Below, in pieces: positions 8,698 through 16,571 of a stretch of DNA of 32,093 nucleotides. Source of the stretch: Roseiflexaceae bacterium (GTDB taxonomy: Bacteria; Chloroflexota; Chloroflexia; Chloroflexales; Roseiflexaceae); NCBI GenBank assembly GCA_947474225.1, contig CANJHS010000032.1, positions 1 through 32,093 on the forward strand, written 5' to 3'. A program made the position numbers and the translations under genes. Within the stretch, counting starts at the first letter, position 1. The number at the start of each line of letters is the position of its first letter. Under the pieces are notes generated by a model. The model was not told where the DNA came from and did not search any database. It saw only the letters and a program-made list of their open reading frames with translations.

Positions 8698-10472
8698 TTG
8701 GGCTATTTTTTGAGCATCTGCATTGTCACCAGCGTGACGATGTACATGGTCATAGTCGCGCCAGTACGGGTACCCCTGGCAGTACACAATGCACAGGTTG
8801 TCCAAGGAGTATGGGGTGATGTCGGCGACTCTGCCTGGAGCATGGGTGATACGCTGGTGGCACGTCATCGCCATTGCTGGGCAGATTGGCATGCGCTTGC
8901 GTTGACCCTGCGCGCTCCGGCAGCAGCATTCCCCCCCGTTACCGTCACCATGGGGCCGCAGCAGTACACCATCGCGGTATCTACGATTCCGCGACAGATC
9001 AGCCTCCTCGATGCAATTCAGCGCGATTCATTACCTTTGCGCATCCATCGTACGACGACCGTTGTCGCCGGAGACCGGCGTGCGTTGGGTGTCGGTATCG
9101 GCACAGTATCCACTTCACGCATGGCAATGACTCCGTTGCGGAGCGCTGGCGCACTCCTGTTGTGGCTGCTGCCCATCTCTGCACTGGCATTGTGGCTGTA
9201 GCGCCGCGGCTGACCGGGCTTGCTGGCGTGGTCTGCGCTGACGAGTGTGTTGCTCGTTCTATTGAAGCAAGAATTCGCAACAGGCTATGCGAGCCCGACG
9301 TTGCTGTTGGACACGCCGTGGAGCGTCGGATGGAGTCTGCTCATTGTGCTGGCAGCAGTCTGGCCTGCGCAACGGACGTCTGCCGCGGTCGCGGTCCAAG
9401 GGCGCCGGATAGGATTAGATATCCTGCGTTCTTTCGCCGTGGGCTGCGTGGTAGTGGCGCACGGGTTGCCATTGTTGTTCCCCGTGTGGAGCAGTGACGG
9501 GTGATATTCCGTTGGTTTGTCAGCGCCGGTGACGTGGGTGTCGATATCTTTTTTGCGTTGAGCGGGTACCTCATCGATGGTATTTTACTGCGCGAATTAC
9601 CGCGCCTCGGGCAATGGGATGTGGTGCGCCGCTTCTGGGCGCGGCGCTGGTTGCGCACCTTACCGGCAGCCTATGTGTCGGCGCTGCTGGTCTGGCTGAT
9701 TGCCGCACCGCACGATATGACGGCCTACCTGCTGAGTATCTTCTTTGTAGCGAAAGTGAATCGGCGGTGTTGCCGCGCGAGATGGGCTTTTGGTGGAGTC
9801 TCGGTGCCGAAGAAGCCTTCTACCTGATTTTTCCATTCCTCTTGCTGCCGCTGTTCCGACGGCTGCGTAGGATGACCGCCTACATTGTCGCGTTGACCCT
9901 CATCGGGGTAACGGCATTTGGCGTGCGCACGATTTTGGCCATCTGGCTCCTTCCCGAAATCGCCGGGAACGTCAGCTAAGCGATCTATGCACGCCTCAAT
10001 TCGATGATCTGAGGGGTGCTGATTGCACTTATCAAGGTGCGGCGTGCAGATTGGTATGCCTGGCTGACCGAACACGGCGCCCCGCTGGGGCTTGTCTGTG
10101 CAGCGGTCGGGGTCAGCTTGCTCGTCGATGCACCGCGTTGGCTGGTAGCGAGGATTGTGGTCGGCCATGTGGCGACGACCAGTGGGGCATCATTACTGAT
10201 CCCTGCACTCGAACGGTGGACATCGTTAGGCTGCCCGCGCCGCGATTGGCTGGTACGCTCACTGGCGATTGTGAGCTATTCGGTCTCTCCCTCACAGCAT
10301 GTGGGAGCAACGCGTCCACCTGTGGTTTAGGTCGGCGACCACCTGGTCTGAATGGCTCCGCAACGACAGCGTCTATCTGGTGGGTACATTGGTTTTGGCG
10401 ACACTCAGCTATCGGTTGGTCGAGGTGCCTGCGTTGCGTTGGCGCGAAACGTATTTTTCAGAGCACAATTAA
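8698..10472 (+). pseudogene. decayed acyltransferase-3 (OafA/YrhL-like) gene with N-terminal extension
   Basis: The reading passes through several lesions. 8698-9201 encodes one transmembrane segment plus a soluble module ending in AGDRRALGVGIG and a second helix. It is stopped by TAG 9199-9201 and TGA 9211-9213, then continues in the same frame into acyltransferase hallmarks: LDILRSFAVGCVVVAHG. Frameshift near 9500, then GDVGVDIFFALSGYL and RFWARRWLRTLPAAY. Frameshift near 9750-9780, then WSLGAEEAFYLIFPFLLL. Stops TAA 9977-9979 and TGA 10013-10015 in frame. Frameshift near 10290, then LVLATLSYRLVEVPALRWRE and TAA at 10470-10472. An intact ancestor would have transferred acyl groups to surface glycans at the membrane. 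Three frameshifts and four stops argue for a true pseudogene rather than sequencing error. Confidence 0.8.
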
Positions 10473-10515
10473 AATCAGCGAGGATCGGTGCATCTGCATG
10501 CATACGATTCCTCGC
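10471..10515 (-). terminator. probable terminator of the M42 peptidase gene
   Basis: Arms GCGAGGA (10478-10484) and TCCTCGC (10509-10515) with partly paired interior. Read on the minus strand the hairpin is followed by TGATTTTAATT. It lies 30 bases after the stop of the peptidase gene. Confidence 0.5.
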
Positions 10516-10544
10516 CGACAAAGATGTGGGTTGTCAGTACTCAG

Positions 10545-11603
10545 TTATCTCGGGATAAACGACGTTTCTGCGTTCAGCCGACGGACAAGCGCAGCTATCA
10601 ACTTGGCTGCATTCAGCGCGTCGTTGATGTCTATCATCTCGTTGGGAGAGTGCATATAGCGATTAGGGATTGAGATAACTGCCGTTGCCACGCCGCCGCG
10701 GGCGGTGTGTATGGCATCTGCATCGGTAGCAGTGCGTGATGGATTGGCTTGGATGCAAAACGGAATATTGTTTTGTTCTGCGGTCTCGATGAGCATCTCG
10801 ACTAACAACGGCGCATTGGCGGACCCACGGGTCAGCACTGGGCCGCCGCCGATGGAGATGTCGCCTTGCGAGTTGCGGCTCGCGTTGGGGTGGTCCGTCG
10901 CAAAGGTCACATCGACTGCTATCGCCACATGTGGGTCGTAGGCAAAGGCAGAGGTGCGTGCACCGGCGAAGGTAATTTCTTCTTGGGCGGTGGCCACCGC
11001 AGCGACGCTGGCATGCGGACGATCTGCAGCCAAGAGGCGCAGGGCTTCGAGGACGACGAATGCACCGATGCGATTATCGACACCGCGACCGATGATGCGA
11101 CCATTGGCCAAAATCAATGGATCTGCGTCGATGACCGCCGACGCGCCGACACGAATCAACGCGTTTGCTTCTGCCAATGACGTTGCGCCGATGTCGATCC
11201 AGAGATCTTCTATTTTCGAGACTTTGGTGCGATCTTCGGGAGTCATCAGATGGATGGGCTTTTTGCCGATGACGCCACGTACCACACCGTTGCGGCCGAG
11301 GATGCGAATCCGCTGACCAACCAACACTTGGCTGTCCCAACCACCGATGGGTTGGAAGTAGCAGAAGCCCTTATCGTCGATGTGCGAAATCATCAAGCCG
11401 ATTTCGTCGATGTGCCCTGCCAACAACACCCGTGGCTCACCGCCATCGATGGCTGCGTACGAGCTGCCAAGGACGTCGCCCCAGACTCGGTCGGCGAAGC
11501 CCTGGGCTTCGTGGCGCCACACCCGGGCAGCAGCAATTTCGTCACCAGAAGGACTGGTGGTACCCAACAAACGCAACAAACAATCGCGCGCTGCATCACT
11601 CAT
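10545..11603 (-). CDS. M42 family metalloaminopeptidase (FrvX/glutamyl aminopeptidase type)
   Basis: 352 residues, typical for M42. Metal-site residues are all visible: H64 and D66 in AGHIDEIG, the bridging Asp in GRGVDNRIG, the EE pair in ATAQEEITFAGA, an Asp in VDVTFATDHP and the late His in RYMHSPNE. M42 enzymes are cytosolic, self-assembling (often dodecameric) aminopeptidases that trim peptides. GAGAGGA stands 7 bases before ATG 11603. It follows the PHP gene by 62 bases on the same strand and is probably cotranscribed; the hairpin at 10478-10515 would end the message. Substrate preference (acidic versus hydrophobic N-termini) cannot be read from sequence. Confidence 0.92.
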   Translation of the reverse strand: MSDAARDCLLRLLGTTSPSGDEIAAARVWRHEAQGFADRVWGDVLGSSYAAIDGGEPRVLLAGHIDEIGLMISHIDDKGFCYFQPIGGWDSQVLVGQRIRILGRNGVVRGVIGKKPIHLMTPEDRTKVSKIEDLWIDIGATSLAEANALIRVGASAVIDADPLILANGRIIGRGVDNRIGAFVVLEALRLLAADRPHASVAAVATAQEEITFAGARTSAFAYDPHVAIAVDVTFATDHPNASRNSQGDISIGGGPVLTRGSANAPLLVEMLIETAEQNNIPFCIQANPSRTATDADAIHTARGGVATAVISIPNRYMHSPNEMIDINDALNAAKLIAALVRRLNAETSFIPR

Positions 11604-11665
11604 GGTCTATTCCTCTCAGTAGCGGTTTGAGGTATTATCCACCATTTCGCCACCGAGCAAACACC

Positions 11666-12373
11666 TCACGCGCGGACTGCCCATGGATTGATGGAGCGCT
11701 GCAGGAGCTTGGCCCCCGCTTCTGCCATATCGCCCCAGGACCAATGATGACCCGCTGCCACCGTGCGATGCGCTGCGATTGCCGCACGAAGGTCATCGGT
11801 TGTCGAGCCGACAAAATTAGTAAATCCATAGCCAATCGTGGACAGGCAGTGTGAATCGCTCCCACCAATCACGGGCAGGCCCAACACCGTCGCTGCAGCG
11901 GCGGCTTGTGTATTGGCGGCTCGTGGGCGCAGGCTTGCATTGAGCGATTCGATGGCGTCAAATGCCCATTCTGGCTGACTGCCCGCTGCCCGGCGCAGCA
12001 ATCCTGCACGACCACAGGAACGCACCATCCAATCATAGGGATGTGCTGCGACGGCCAATCCGCCTTGTTCGTGGATTGCCTTGATGGTATCTGCAGTGCT
12101 ATACCCCGGAGCAATGCGGTCTTGGATGAAGTACGCCAAAATATGGCCGTCGCGCGACGAAATTTCTTCACCGATGATGACCTGTAGGCGCGTGCCCTCG
12201 GCGGCTACCGCAGCCCGTTTGGCCCCCTGTATTTGATCGTGATCGGTGATGGCAATCATCGTCACTGATGTCTGCGCAAGTGTATACGCTATCACGTCTT
12301 CGGGGCTTGCATGGCCATCACTGATCGTAGTATGGACATGTAAATCGGCGATTTGCATCTGGTGTGTATGCAT
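11666..12373 (-). CDS. PHP-domain metal-dependent phosphoesterase
   Basis: 235 residues from the ATG at 12373, chosen because GGAGGAAGCA lies directly before it; an in-frame ATG at 12400 lacks a ribosome site. PHP motifs in order: H12 and H14 in ADLHVHTTISDGH, ITDHDQIQGA, GEEISS, AVAAHPYDW and GGSDSHCLSTIG, the set that binds the trinuclear metal centre. Relatives include polymerase/histidinol-phosphatase type domains, 3',5'-nucleoside bisphosphate phosphatase and RNase AM. Cytosolic; the substrate is not determined. It heads a unit with the M42 peptidase and is divergent from the SIS-domain gene. Confidence 0.88.
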   Translation of the reverse strand: MHTHQMQIADLHVHTTISDGHASPEDVIAYTLAQTSVTMIAITDHDQIQGAKRAAVAAEGTRLQVIIGEEISSRDGHILAYFIQDRIAPGYSTADTIKAIHEQGGLAVAAHPYDWMVRSCGRAGLLRRAAGSQPEWAFDAIESLNASLRPRAANTQAAAAATVLGLPVIGGSDSHCLSTIGYGFTNFVGSTTDDLRAAIAAHRTVAAGHHWSWGDMAEAGAKLLQRSINPWAVRA

Positions 12374-12416
12374 TGCTTCCTCCACTGAAAACTCACCCAT
12401 AGCATGACACAGCACT

Positions 12417-12455
12417 GTTAACAATTTGTGCACTCTGTGGCACATCTGGGTTAAC
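12417..12455. promoter_or_regulatory. nested inverted repeats in the PHP/SIS divergent region
   Basis: GTTAAC occurs at 12417-12422 and again at 12450-12455. Between them lie TGTGC (12427-12431) and GCACA (12440-12444). The two pairs are nearly concentric. It resembles a dyad operator; no cognate regulator is evident in the window. Confidence 0.4.
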
Positions 12456-12538
12456 CGTATACGAATAGTTGTCGTGACGAAAAATATCTCTGAAATTTTC
12501 ACCCACGGCTAACTGACGACATGCCGAGAAGCATCAGG

Positions 12539-12544
12539 TATACT
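12539..12544 (+). promoter_or_regulatory. -10 element of the SIS-domain gene
   Basis: TATACT, 29 bases before the ATG at 12574. The -35 is not clear. Confidence 0.45.
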
Positions 12545-12573
12545 GACGAAACGACAGACACAAGAGGACACGC

Positions 12574-13614
12574 ATGGGACAGACACTCCTGGACCAAGAG
12601 ATATACAGCCAGGCTGAAACCATCCGGGCGGTCAACACCCAAGCAGCTCAGAGTGCCGCCGTTGCAGCAGATATTCTTGCGTATGACCCGTATTCGGTGG
12701 TCATCGCCGCGCGCGGTACCTCAGACAACGCTGCCCGCTACGCACAATATCTCTTTGGGATGATGCTACAGCTCCCAGTGGGCTTGGCAACGCCGTCGAT
12801 ATCAACGCTCTATGGCGTCGCATTGCGTTTTCGCCACACACTCGTGATGGGGATTTCGCAGTCGGGGCGATCGCCAGACATCTGCGAATACGTCGCCAGC
12901 GCACGCCGTCAATCTGCGCTGACCGTGGCCATCACCAACGTAGCCCAGTCCCCACTCGCGCAGGCTGCAGCATACCACCTCGACATCAACGCCGGTGTCG
13001 AACAGAGTGTCGCCGCTACCAAGACCTACACCAACCAGCTGGCTACCATTGCCATGTTGGCGGGGCATCTGGCTGGCGATGGGCGCTTCCTCGATGTGCT
13101 CGAAGAACTGCCCGATTTGATAACCGCGGTCCTGGCGATTCCCCAACAGACCATCGATACCGCTGCCAAGATGATTGCTACCGGTTCGGCTGCGATGAGT
13201 ATCGGGCGTGGGTTGCAGTATGCAACGGCACTCGAGGCAGCCCTCAAAATCAAAGAACTCAGCGGCCTCCCCGTCGAAGGATACTCGTCTGCCGATGTCC
13301 TGCACGGGCCGGTCACCACGGTCGAAGAGCACTTCCCCGTCATGCTGAGCGGAGATATCGGTGTCACACACCGTGACACGCTCCAACTCATCGAACGGGT
13401 CCGCAACGCAGGAGCGCGCGTGGTTGTGGCCAGCTCTGCCCAAGAGCACTGCGCCGCAGCGGATGTGGCACTGCCCATCCCCGTCTGTGACGAACGATTG
13501 GCACCGATTGTCACGATCGTAGCCTGGCAGCGCGTGGCAGTGGCAGCAGCGACGGCACGTGGTCGTGACGCTAATGCGCCGATTGGATTGCGAAAAGTCA
13601 CCGAAACACGCTGA
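12574..13614 (+). CDS. SIS-domain sugar isomerase/deaminase, GlmS isomerase-like without glutaminase domain
   Basis: 346 residues with two SIS domains: SIS-1 carries ARGTSDNAARYA (from about residue 46), ISQSGRSPD and VAATKTYTNQLA; SIS-2 carries IGRGLQYATALEAALKIKE and YSSADVLHGP. E228, H244 and K341 (in LRKVTET at the C-terminus) are spaced like the GlmS isomerase residues E488, H504 and K603 of E. coli, so keto/aldose isomerisation of a hexosamine phosphate is likely. The N-terminal glutaminase domain of GlmS is absent, as in NagB-II type glucosamine-6-phosphate deaminases and in deglycases of amino-sugar or Amadori compounds. AGAGGA precedes ATG 12574. Cytosolic; divergent from the PHP/M42 unit. 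The exact substrate is not decided. Confidence 0.85.
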   Translation: MGQTLLDQEIYSQAETIRAVNTQAAQSAAVAADILAYDPYSVVIAARGTSDNAARYAQYLFGMMLQLPVGLATPSISTLYGVALRFRHTLVMGISQSGRSPDICEYVASARRQSALTVAITNVAQSPLAQAAAYHLDINAGVEQSVAATKTYTNQLATIAMLAGHLAGDGRFLDVLEELPDLITAVLAIPQQTIDTAAKMIATGSAAMSIGRGLQYATALEAALKIKELSGLPVEGYSSADVLHGPVTTVEEHFPVMLSGDIGVTHRDTLQLIERVRNAGARVVVASSAQEHCAAADVALPIPVCDERLAPIVTIVAWQRVAVAAATARGRDANAPIGLRKVTETR

Positions 13615-13624
13615 TTTGGACACA

Positions 13625-13653
13625 AAACGCCCGTTGCACCAGGTGCAACGGGC
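13625..13653 (-). terminator. terminator of the distal cupredoxin gene (possibly bidirectional)
   Basis: Perfect 11-bp stem GCCCGTTGCAC / GTGCAACGGGC with a 3-base loop at 13629-13653. On the minus strand it is followed by GTTTTGTG. It sits 12 bases past the stop of the minus-strand cupredoxin gene and 15 bases past the stop of the plus-strand SIS gene, so both may use it. Confidence 0.8.
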
Positions 13654-13664
13654 AAAACCACGTG

Positions 13665-14105
13665 TTATTGGACGGTCAAGACACCGCGCATCCCACCGGC
13701 GAGATGCCCAGGGAACGAGCAGAAATAGAAATACGTCCCCGCCGACGGCACCATAAACGAAAAATCTTTGATGGTCTGCGATTGGAGCAACGGCGAATGT
13801 GCATACATCCCCGTCATATCGGCTGGGATATAATCACCGGCTGCGCCGGCTGCCTGTGCAGCGTCGTTCACTGCCTGGAGCGTTGCTTCGTTGCCGTCCA
13901 CCAAAATGTAGTTATGCGGCAAATTCGATGGATTTTCGAACGTCAGCGTGACCGTGCTGGCTGCAGACAATGCCATCCGCTTGGGATAAAATGCCAAATC
14001 TGTGCCACGGGCGCGGATGGTCAGTGCTGGCGGACCGTTGCCGCAGGCCATGAGTGCACTCATACCGCATACAATTAACACACGACGAAGCCATATCGTA
14101 ACCAT
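13665..14105 (-). CDS. auracyanin/plastocyanin-like cupredoxin lipoprotein (copy 1)
   Basis: 146 residues from ATG 14105. A lipoprotein signal has RR at 7-8 and lipobox LMAC with C21. Type-1 copper ligands are all present: H64 in LPHNY, then C129, H134 and M139 in CSFPGHLAGGM (C-x4-H-x4-M). The GGAAGDYIPADM-type segment before the last strands is shared with auracyanins. It should be a lipid-anchored one-electron carrier outside the cytoplasmic membrane. The start is uncertain: ATG 14129 is also in frame, and neither has a strong ribosome site. It lies 83 bases behind copy 2 and probably shares its transcript. Confidence 0.82.
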   Translation of the reverse strand: MVTIWLRRVLIVCGMSALMACGNGPPALTIRARGTDLAFYPKRMALSAASTVTLTFENPSNLPHNYILVDGNEATLQAVNDAAQAAGAAGDYIPADMTGMYAHSPLLQSQTIKDFSFMVPSAGTYFYFCSFPGHLAGGMRGVLTVQ

Positions 14106-14188
14106 TTGCAACTGCTTTCTTTTGCCCATCAAGAAACAAACACCTGGGGAGGGAGGATTTTTGCGGGGTGCCCGCGGACTCGACCAAA

Positions 14189-14638
14189 TCACTCAACCGT
14201 CAACACTCCGCGCATGCCTGCTTCGAGATGCGATGGGTACGTACAAAAGTAGAAATATGTCCCTGCAGCAGGTGCCGTGAACTTCACCACTCCCGTTTGT
14301 CCGGCAGTCAACAACGTAGATTCAGCAATCGTGCCGGGGACATTGACGGGAATATAGCCACCACTCTCACCGGCTTTATCGCCACCGACATCGACTGCGG
14401 TTAATGTCGCTTCATCCCCGTTGATGAGGATAAAGTTATGCGAAAAGTCGGAGTTGTTTTCGAACGTCAATTCCACCGCGGCTCCGGCGGGTACGGTCAT
14501 CGAAGCAGGCTGATACGCCATTTCGGCACCGGTGGCTCGAACTGTCAACGCTGTGACAGCTGGTGCGCCACCCGCACAACTTGCCAGCATGACAGCGCAG
14601 CCCAGCCCGGCGAACACACGACGAAAATGATTGTTCAT
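14189..14638 (-). CDS. auracyanin/plastocyanin-like cupredoxin lipoprotein (copy 2)
   Basis: 149 residues. Lipobox LASC with C21; copper ligands H67 (FSHNF), C132, H137 and M142 (CTYPSHLEAGM). A Ser replaces the usual Gly before the ligand histidine in the C-terminal loop, which could tune the redox potential. AGAAGAG lies 5 bases before ATG 14638. It is separated from copy 3 by a strong terminator, so it needs its own promoter; TAGAGT at 14690-14695 on this strand is a weak candidate. Role as for the other copies: lipid-anchored copper electron carrier on the outer face of the membrane. Confidence 0.88.
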   Translation of the reverse strand: MNNHFRRVFAGLGCAVMLASCAGGAPAVTALTVRATGAEMAYQPASMTVPAGAAVELTFENNSDFSHNFILINGDEATLTAVDVGGDKAGESGGYIPVNVPGTIAESTLLTAGQTGVVKFTAPAAGTYFYFCTYPSHLEAGMRGVLTVE

Positions 14639-14710
14639 AGCTCTTCTCAGCTCTCCCGCACCGAATTACTCCAGTAAGTACGGTCACCTACTCTAGCACG
14701 GAACAAACAC

Positions 14711-14744
14711 AAAAACTCCCCCAACACATGAGTGTTGGGGGAGT
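14711..14744 (-). terminator. strong rho-independent terminator of cupredoxin copy 3
   Basis: Perfect 13-bp stem ACTCCCCCAACAC / GTGTTGGGGGAGT with a 4-base loop (14715-14744), followed on the minus strand by a T tract (14711-14714). Confidence 0.92.
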
Positions 14745-14757
14745 AGCTGAGATCGTC

Positions 14758-15225
14758 TTAGTTGACGGTCAAAACACCCTTCATACCACCACCGAAATGC
14801 CCTGGGTAGGTGCAGACGTAGGTGTACGTGCCGGCAGCAGGAGCGGTGAATTCTACCGTCTCGCTGGCGCCTGGGGCCAACAATGCACTGTGTGCAATGA
14901 TGTTGGTCATGTCTGCTGGCATGTACCCAGCTGCATCGCCTGCTTCTGCGCCGGCTTCGTCGACTGCAGTTGCGACATCATCGCCACCCTTGACCAGGAT
15001 GAAGTTGTGGCTCTGTGCTGTCGAGTTGTTCTTGAAGGTAATCGAAACCTTGTCGCCGGCCTTTGCCGTCAACGCGACATTGTTGAAGGCCAGGTTCTCG
15101 CCGTCGGTGCCGACTTCGAGTGCGCCATTTGCAGCACCGCTGCTTGCGCCACCACCACATGCTGCCAATGCCAAGGCACCCAACAACATGACGCTAACGA
15201 CCATTGCACGTGCGGAAATCTTCAT
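14758..15225 (-). CDS. auracyanin-like cupredoxin lipoprotein (copy 3)
   Basis: 155 residues. Start ATG 15225 has AGGAG 9 bases upstream; an in-frame upstream start would put 15 charged residues before the signal. Lipobox LAAC with C23, then a short Gly/Ser/Ala linker. Copper ligands are H73 (QSHNFILVKGGDD), C138, H143 and M148 (CTYPGHFGGGM). AAGYMPADMTNIIAHSALLAPG closely resembles the auracyanin loop as I remember it. Auracyanins carry electrons from Alternative Complex III to the reaction centre or oxidase in Chloroflexia. Of the three copies this has the best promoter (TTGACA/TAAAAT) and its own terminator, so it may be the most highly expressed. Confidence 0.92.
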   Translation of the reverse strand: MKISARAMVVSVMLLGALALAACGGGASSGAANGALEVGTDGENLAFNNVALTAKAGDKVSITFKNNSTAQSHNFILVKGGDDVATAVDEAGAEAGDAAGYMPADMTNIIAHSALLAPGASETVEFTAPAAGTYTYVCTYPGHFGGGMKGVLTVN

Positions 15226-15285
15226 GATTCTCACTCCTTTTGACTGCGTTCGCTTCGTTGAAACATACATTCCAATAGCGTGCGT

Positions 15286-15313
15286 ATTTTATCACAATCT
15301 CGTGCACTGTCAA
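15286..15313 (-). promoter_or_regulatory. consensus promoter of cupredoxin copy 3
   Basis: On the minus strand: TTGACA (15308-15313), 16-bp spacer, TAAAAT (15286-15291). It is 60 bases upstream of the ATG at 15225. Confidence 0.8.
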
Positions 15314-15346
15314 ACGCAATTGCATCAGTGGGTCCTGCAGACTTCC

Positions 15347-15901
15347 TCAGCAAACACTCATCCCCAATATATCAATCCGTGGGCGCCGTACCGTCACCCA
15401 CTCGCCCACCTCGAGCCGACGTGTTCCCAATGCCATCGCCAAGTCTACCGCAGTAGCGTGCGTACGGACACCGACTGTACCGACACCAATGTCAATGACG
15501 TATTCGCAATACAACGACTCGTATGGTAAAGGTGTCGCGGGGATTTCCCAAACCGCGACCATTGATACCTTGCCATGTACCAACGGTGCACCTGCGATGC
15601 CGCCTGCCACCCGCTCAAAACCCATCCGATGTGGACCATCTTGGACCCGGAACTGGCTCAGCAACAACACCAATTGTGCACTGACCGCGACACCAGCTGC
15701 GTGCTCTGCCACCCGGTGATGTCGATCGACCACCGGAAGTCGATACACAGGCCCTACCCAGTCAGCATGGCGTGGGTCAACGGCTGCACTCGCCAACCAG
15801 TGGGTCGGCAAATAACGCCGCCCATCGGTATGCAATTCACCTACGTCGTACGCCGCGTATACCGCGCGAAAATCCAGGGCATCTGTTGCAGCAAAACGCA
15901 T
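15347..15901 (-). CDS. unknown protein, translationally coupled to the PH-like membrane protein
   Basis: 184 residues; family not recognised. It appears soluble, with no signal peptide. It contains a His-rich stretch (VDRHHRVAEH) and a hydrophobic stretch (GVAVSAQLVLLLSQ) too short and polar-flanked to be a certain membrane helix. The C-terminus ends RRPRIDILGMSVC. Its ATG (15899-15901) overlaps the TGA of the upstream gene (TGATG), the classic sign of translational coupling, which supports that it is real and works with that gene. The promoter of cupredoxin copy 3 starts 33 bases after its stop. Confidence 0.65.
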   Translation of the reverse strand: MRFAATDALDFRAVYAAYDVGELHTDGRRYLPTHWLASAAVDPRHADWVGPVYRLPVVDRHHRVAEHAAGVAVSAQLVLLLSQFRVQDGPHRMGFERVAGGIAGAPLVHGKVSMVAVWEIPATPLPYESLYCEYVIDIGVGTVGVRTHATAVDLAMALGTRRLEVGEWVTVRRPRIDILGMSVC

Positions 15902-16452
15902 CAGTCTTCCTTCCCTGCCAGCGCTTCACGCAACGCACCCACGAAGGCAAACGGCAAAAGGGGACTCACCACCAGCATCTGCGCGTTTCGCCGCGCAATT
16001 GCAACGGTTTTCTCACGATCGGTCGCATACGCAAAAAACCGTCCGTACCGCTCCGACACAAACGGGCCCTGATAGCCAAAAACCCCCGCATTAAACGCAA
16101 ACCGTGTCGCCTTCATGTCGGTCGCCACCGGCAGCACCGTGACTGCTTCTATATCGCTAAATGGGATACGCACCTGGCGGTGCCAGCGCCGCACGACGAC
16201 GACCGCATTCGCATCAATCTGCAGCTGGAGCGGCATCCCCGCCCAGGTCAGCACCAGGAACGTCAAAAACGCCGCTGCTACCGCCGCACACAGCAATGCA
16301 CCATAGAAGGCAACCGGGTAGCGCAATAATCCGCTCAGCGCGAGGAACAACGCCGGCAGTGTTGATATCCCACCCACCAAAACAAACCCCTGTGTCAGCC
16401 GTTGACTGCTGGGGTCCAGTGGCGCGCAAATAGCGATTTGAGGCTTCTGCAT
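15901..16452 (-). CDS. membrane protein with bacterial PH-like domain
   Basis: 183 residues from ATG 16452 (AAGGAA 6-7 bases upstream; the earlier in-frame start at 16479 has none). Two transmembrane segments form a hairpin at about 22-42 and 48-68. They are followed by a cytosolic beta-rich region starting LQLQIDANAVVVVRRW, with RIPFSDIEAVTVLP and YGRFFAYATDREKTVAI, resembling small bacterial PH domains. The gene is divergent from purL and coupled by TGATG to the next gene. Function unknown; a membrane-anchored binding module is an inference from the fold guess. Confidence 0.72.
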   Translation of the reverse strand: MQKPQIAICAPLDPSSQRLTQGFVLVGGISTLPALFLALSGLLRYPVAFYGALLCAAVAAAFLTFLVLTWAGMPLQLQIDANAVVVVRRWHRQVRIPFSDIEAVTVLPVATDMKATRFAFNAGVFGYQGPFVSERYGRFFAYATDREKTVAIARRNAQMLVVSPLLPFAFVGALREALAGKED

Positions 16453-16508
16453 GCAGATTCCTTTGCATTTCCAAAACACGTTTTATCATACCATACACGC
16501 CCGAATGC

Positions 16509-16538
16509 TTGACCATACTGCCTGCAGACCGCTATACT
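16509..16538 (+). promoter_or_regulatory. promoter of the purL operon
   Basis: TTGACC (16509-16514), 18-bp spacer, TATACT (16533-16538). It is 33 bases before the ATG at 16572. No purine riboswitch-like structure is visible in the short leader. Confidence 0.7.
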
Positions 16539-16571
16539 GAAGGCTATCGATTGCCACAGAGCGAGGTGTCT

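Noticed and set aside
16509..16571. TTG at 16509 as start of purL
   Set aside because: It coincides with the -35 element; ATG 16572 has a good ribosome site and fits the promoter.
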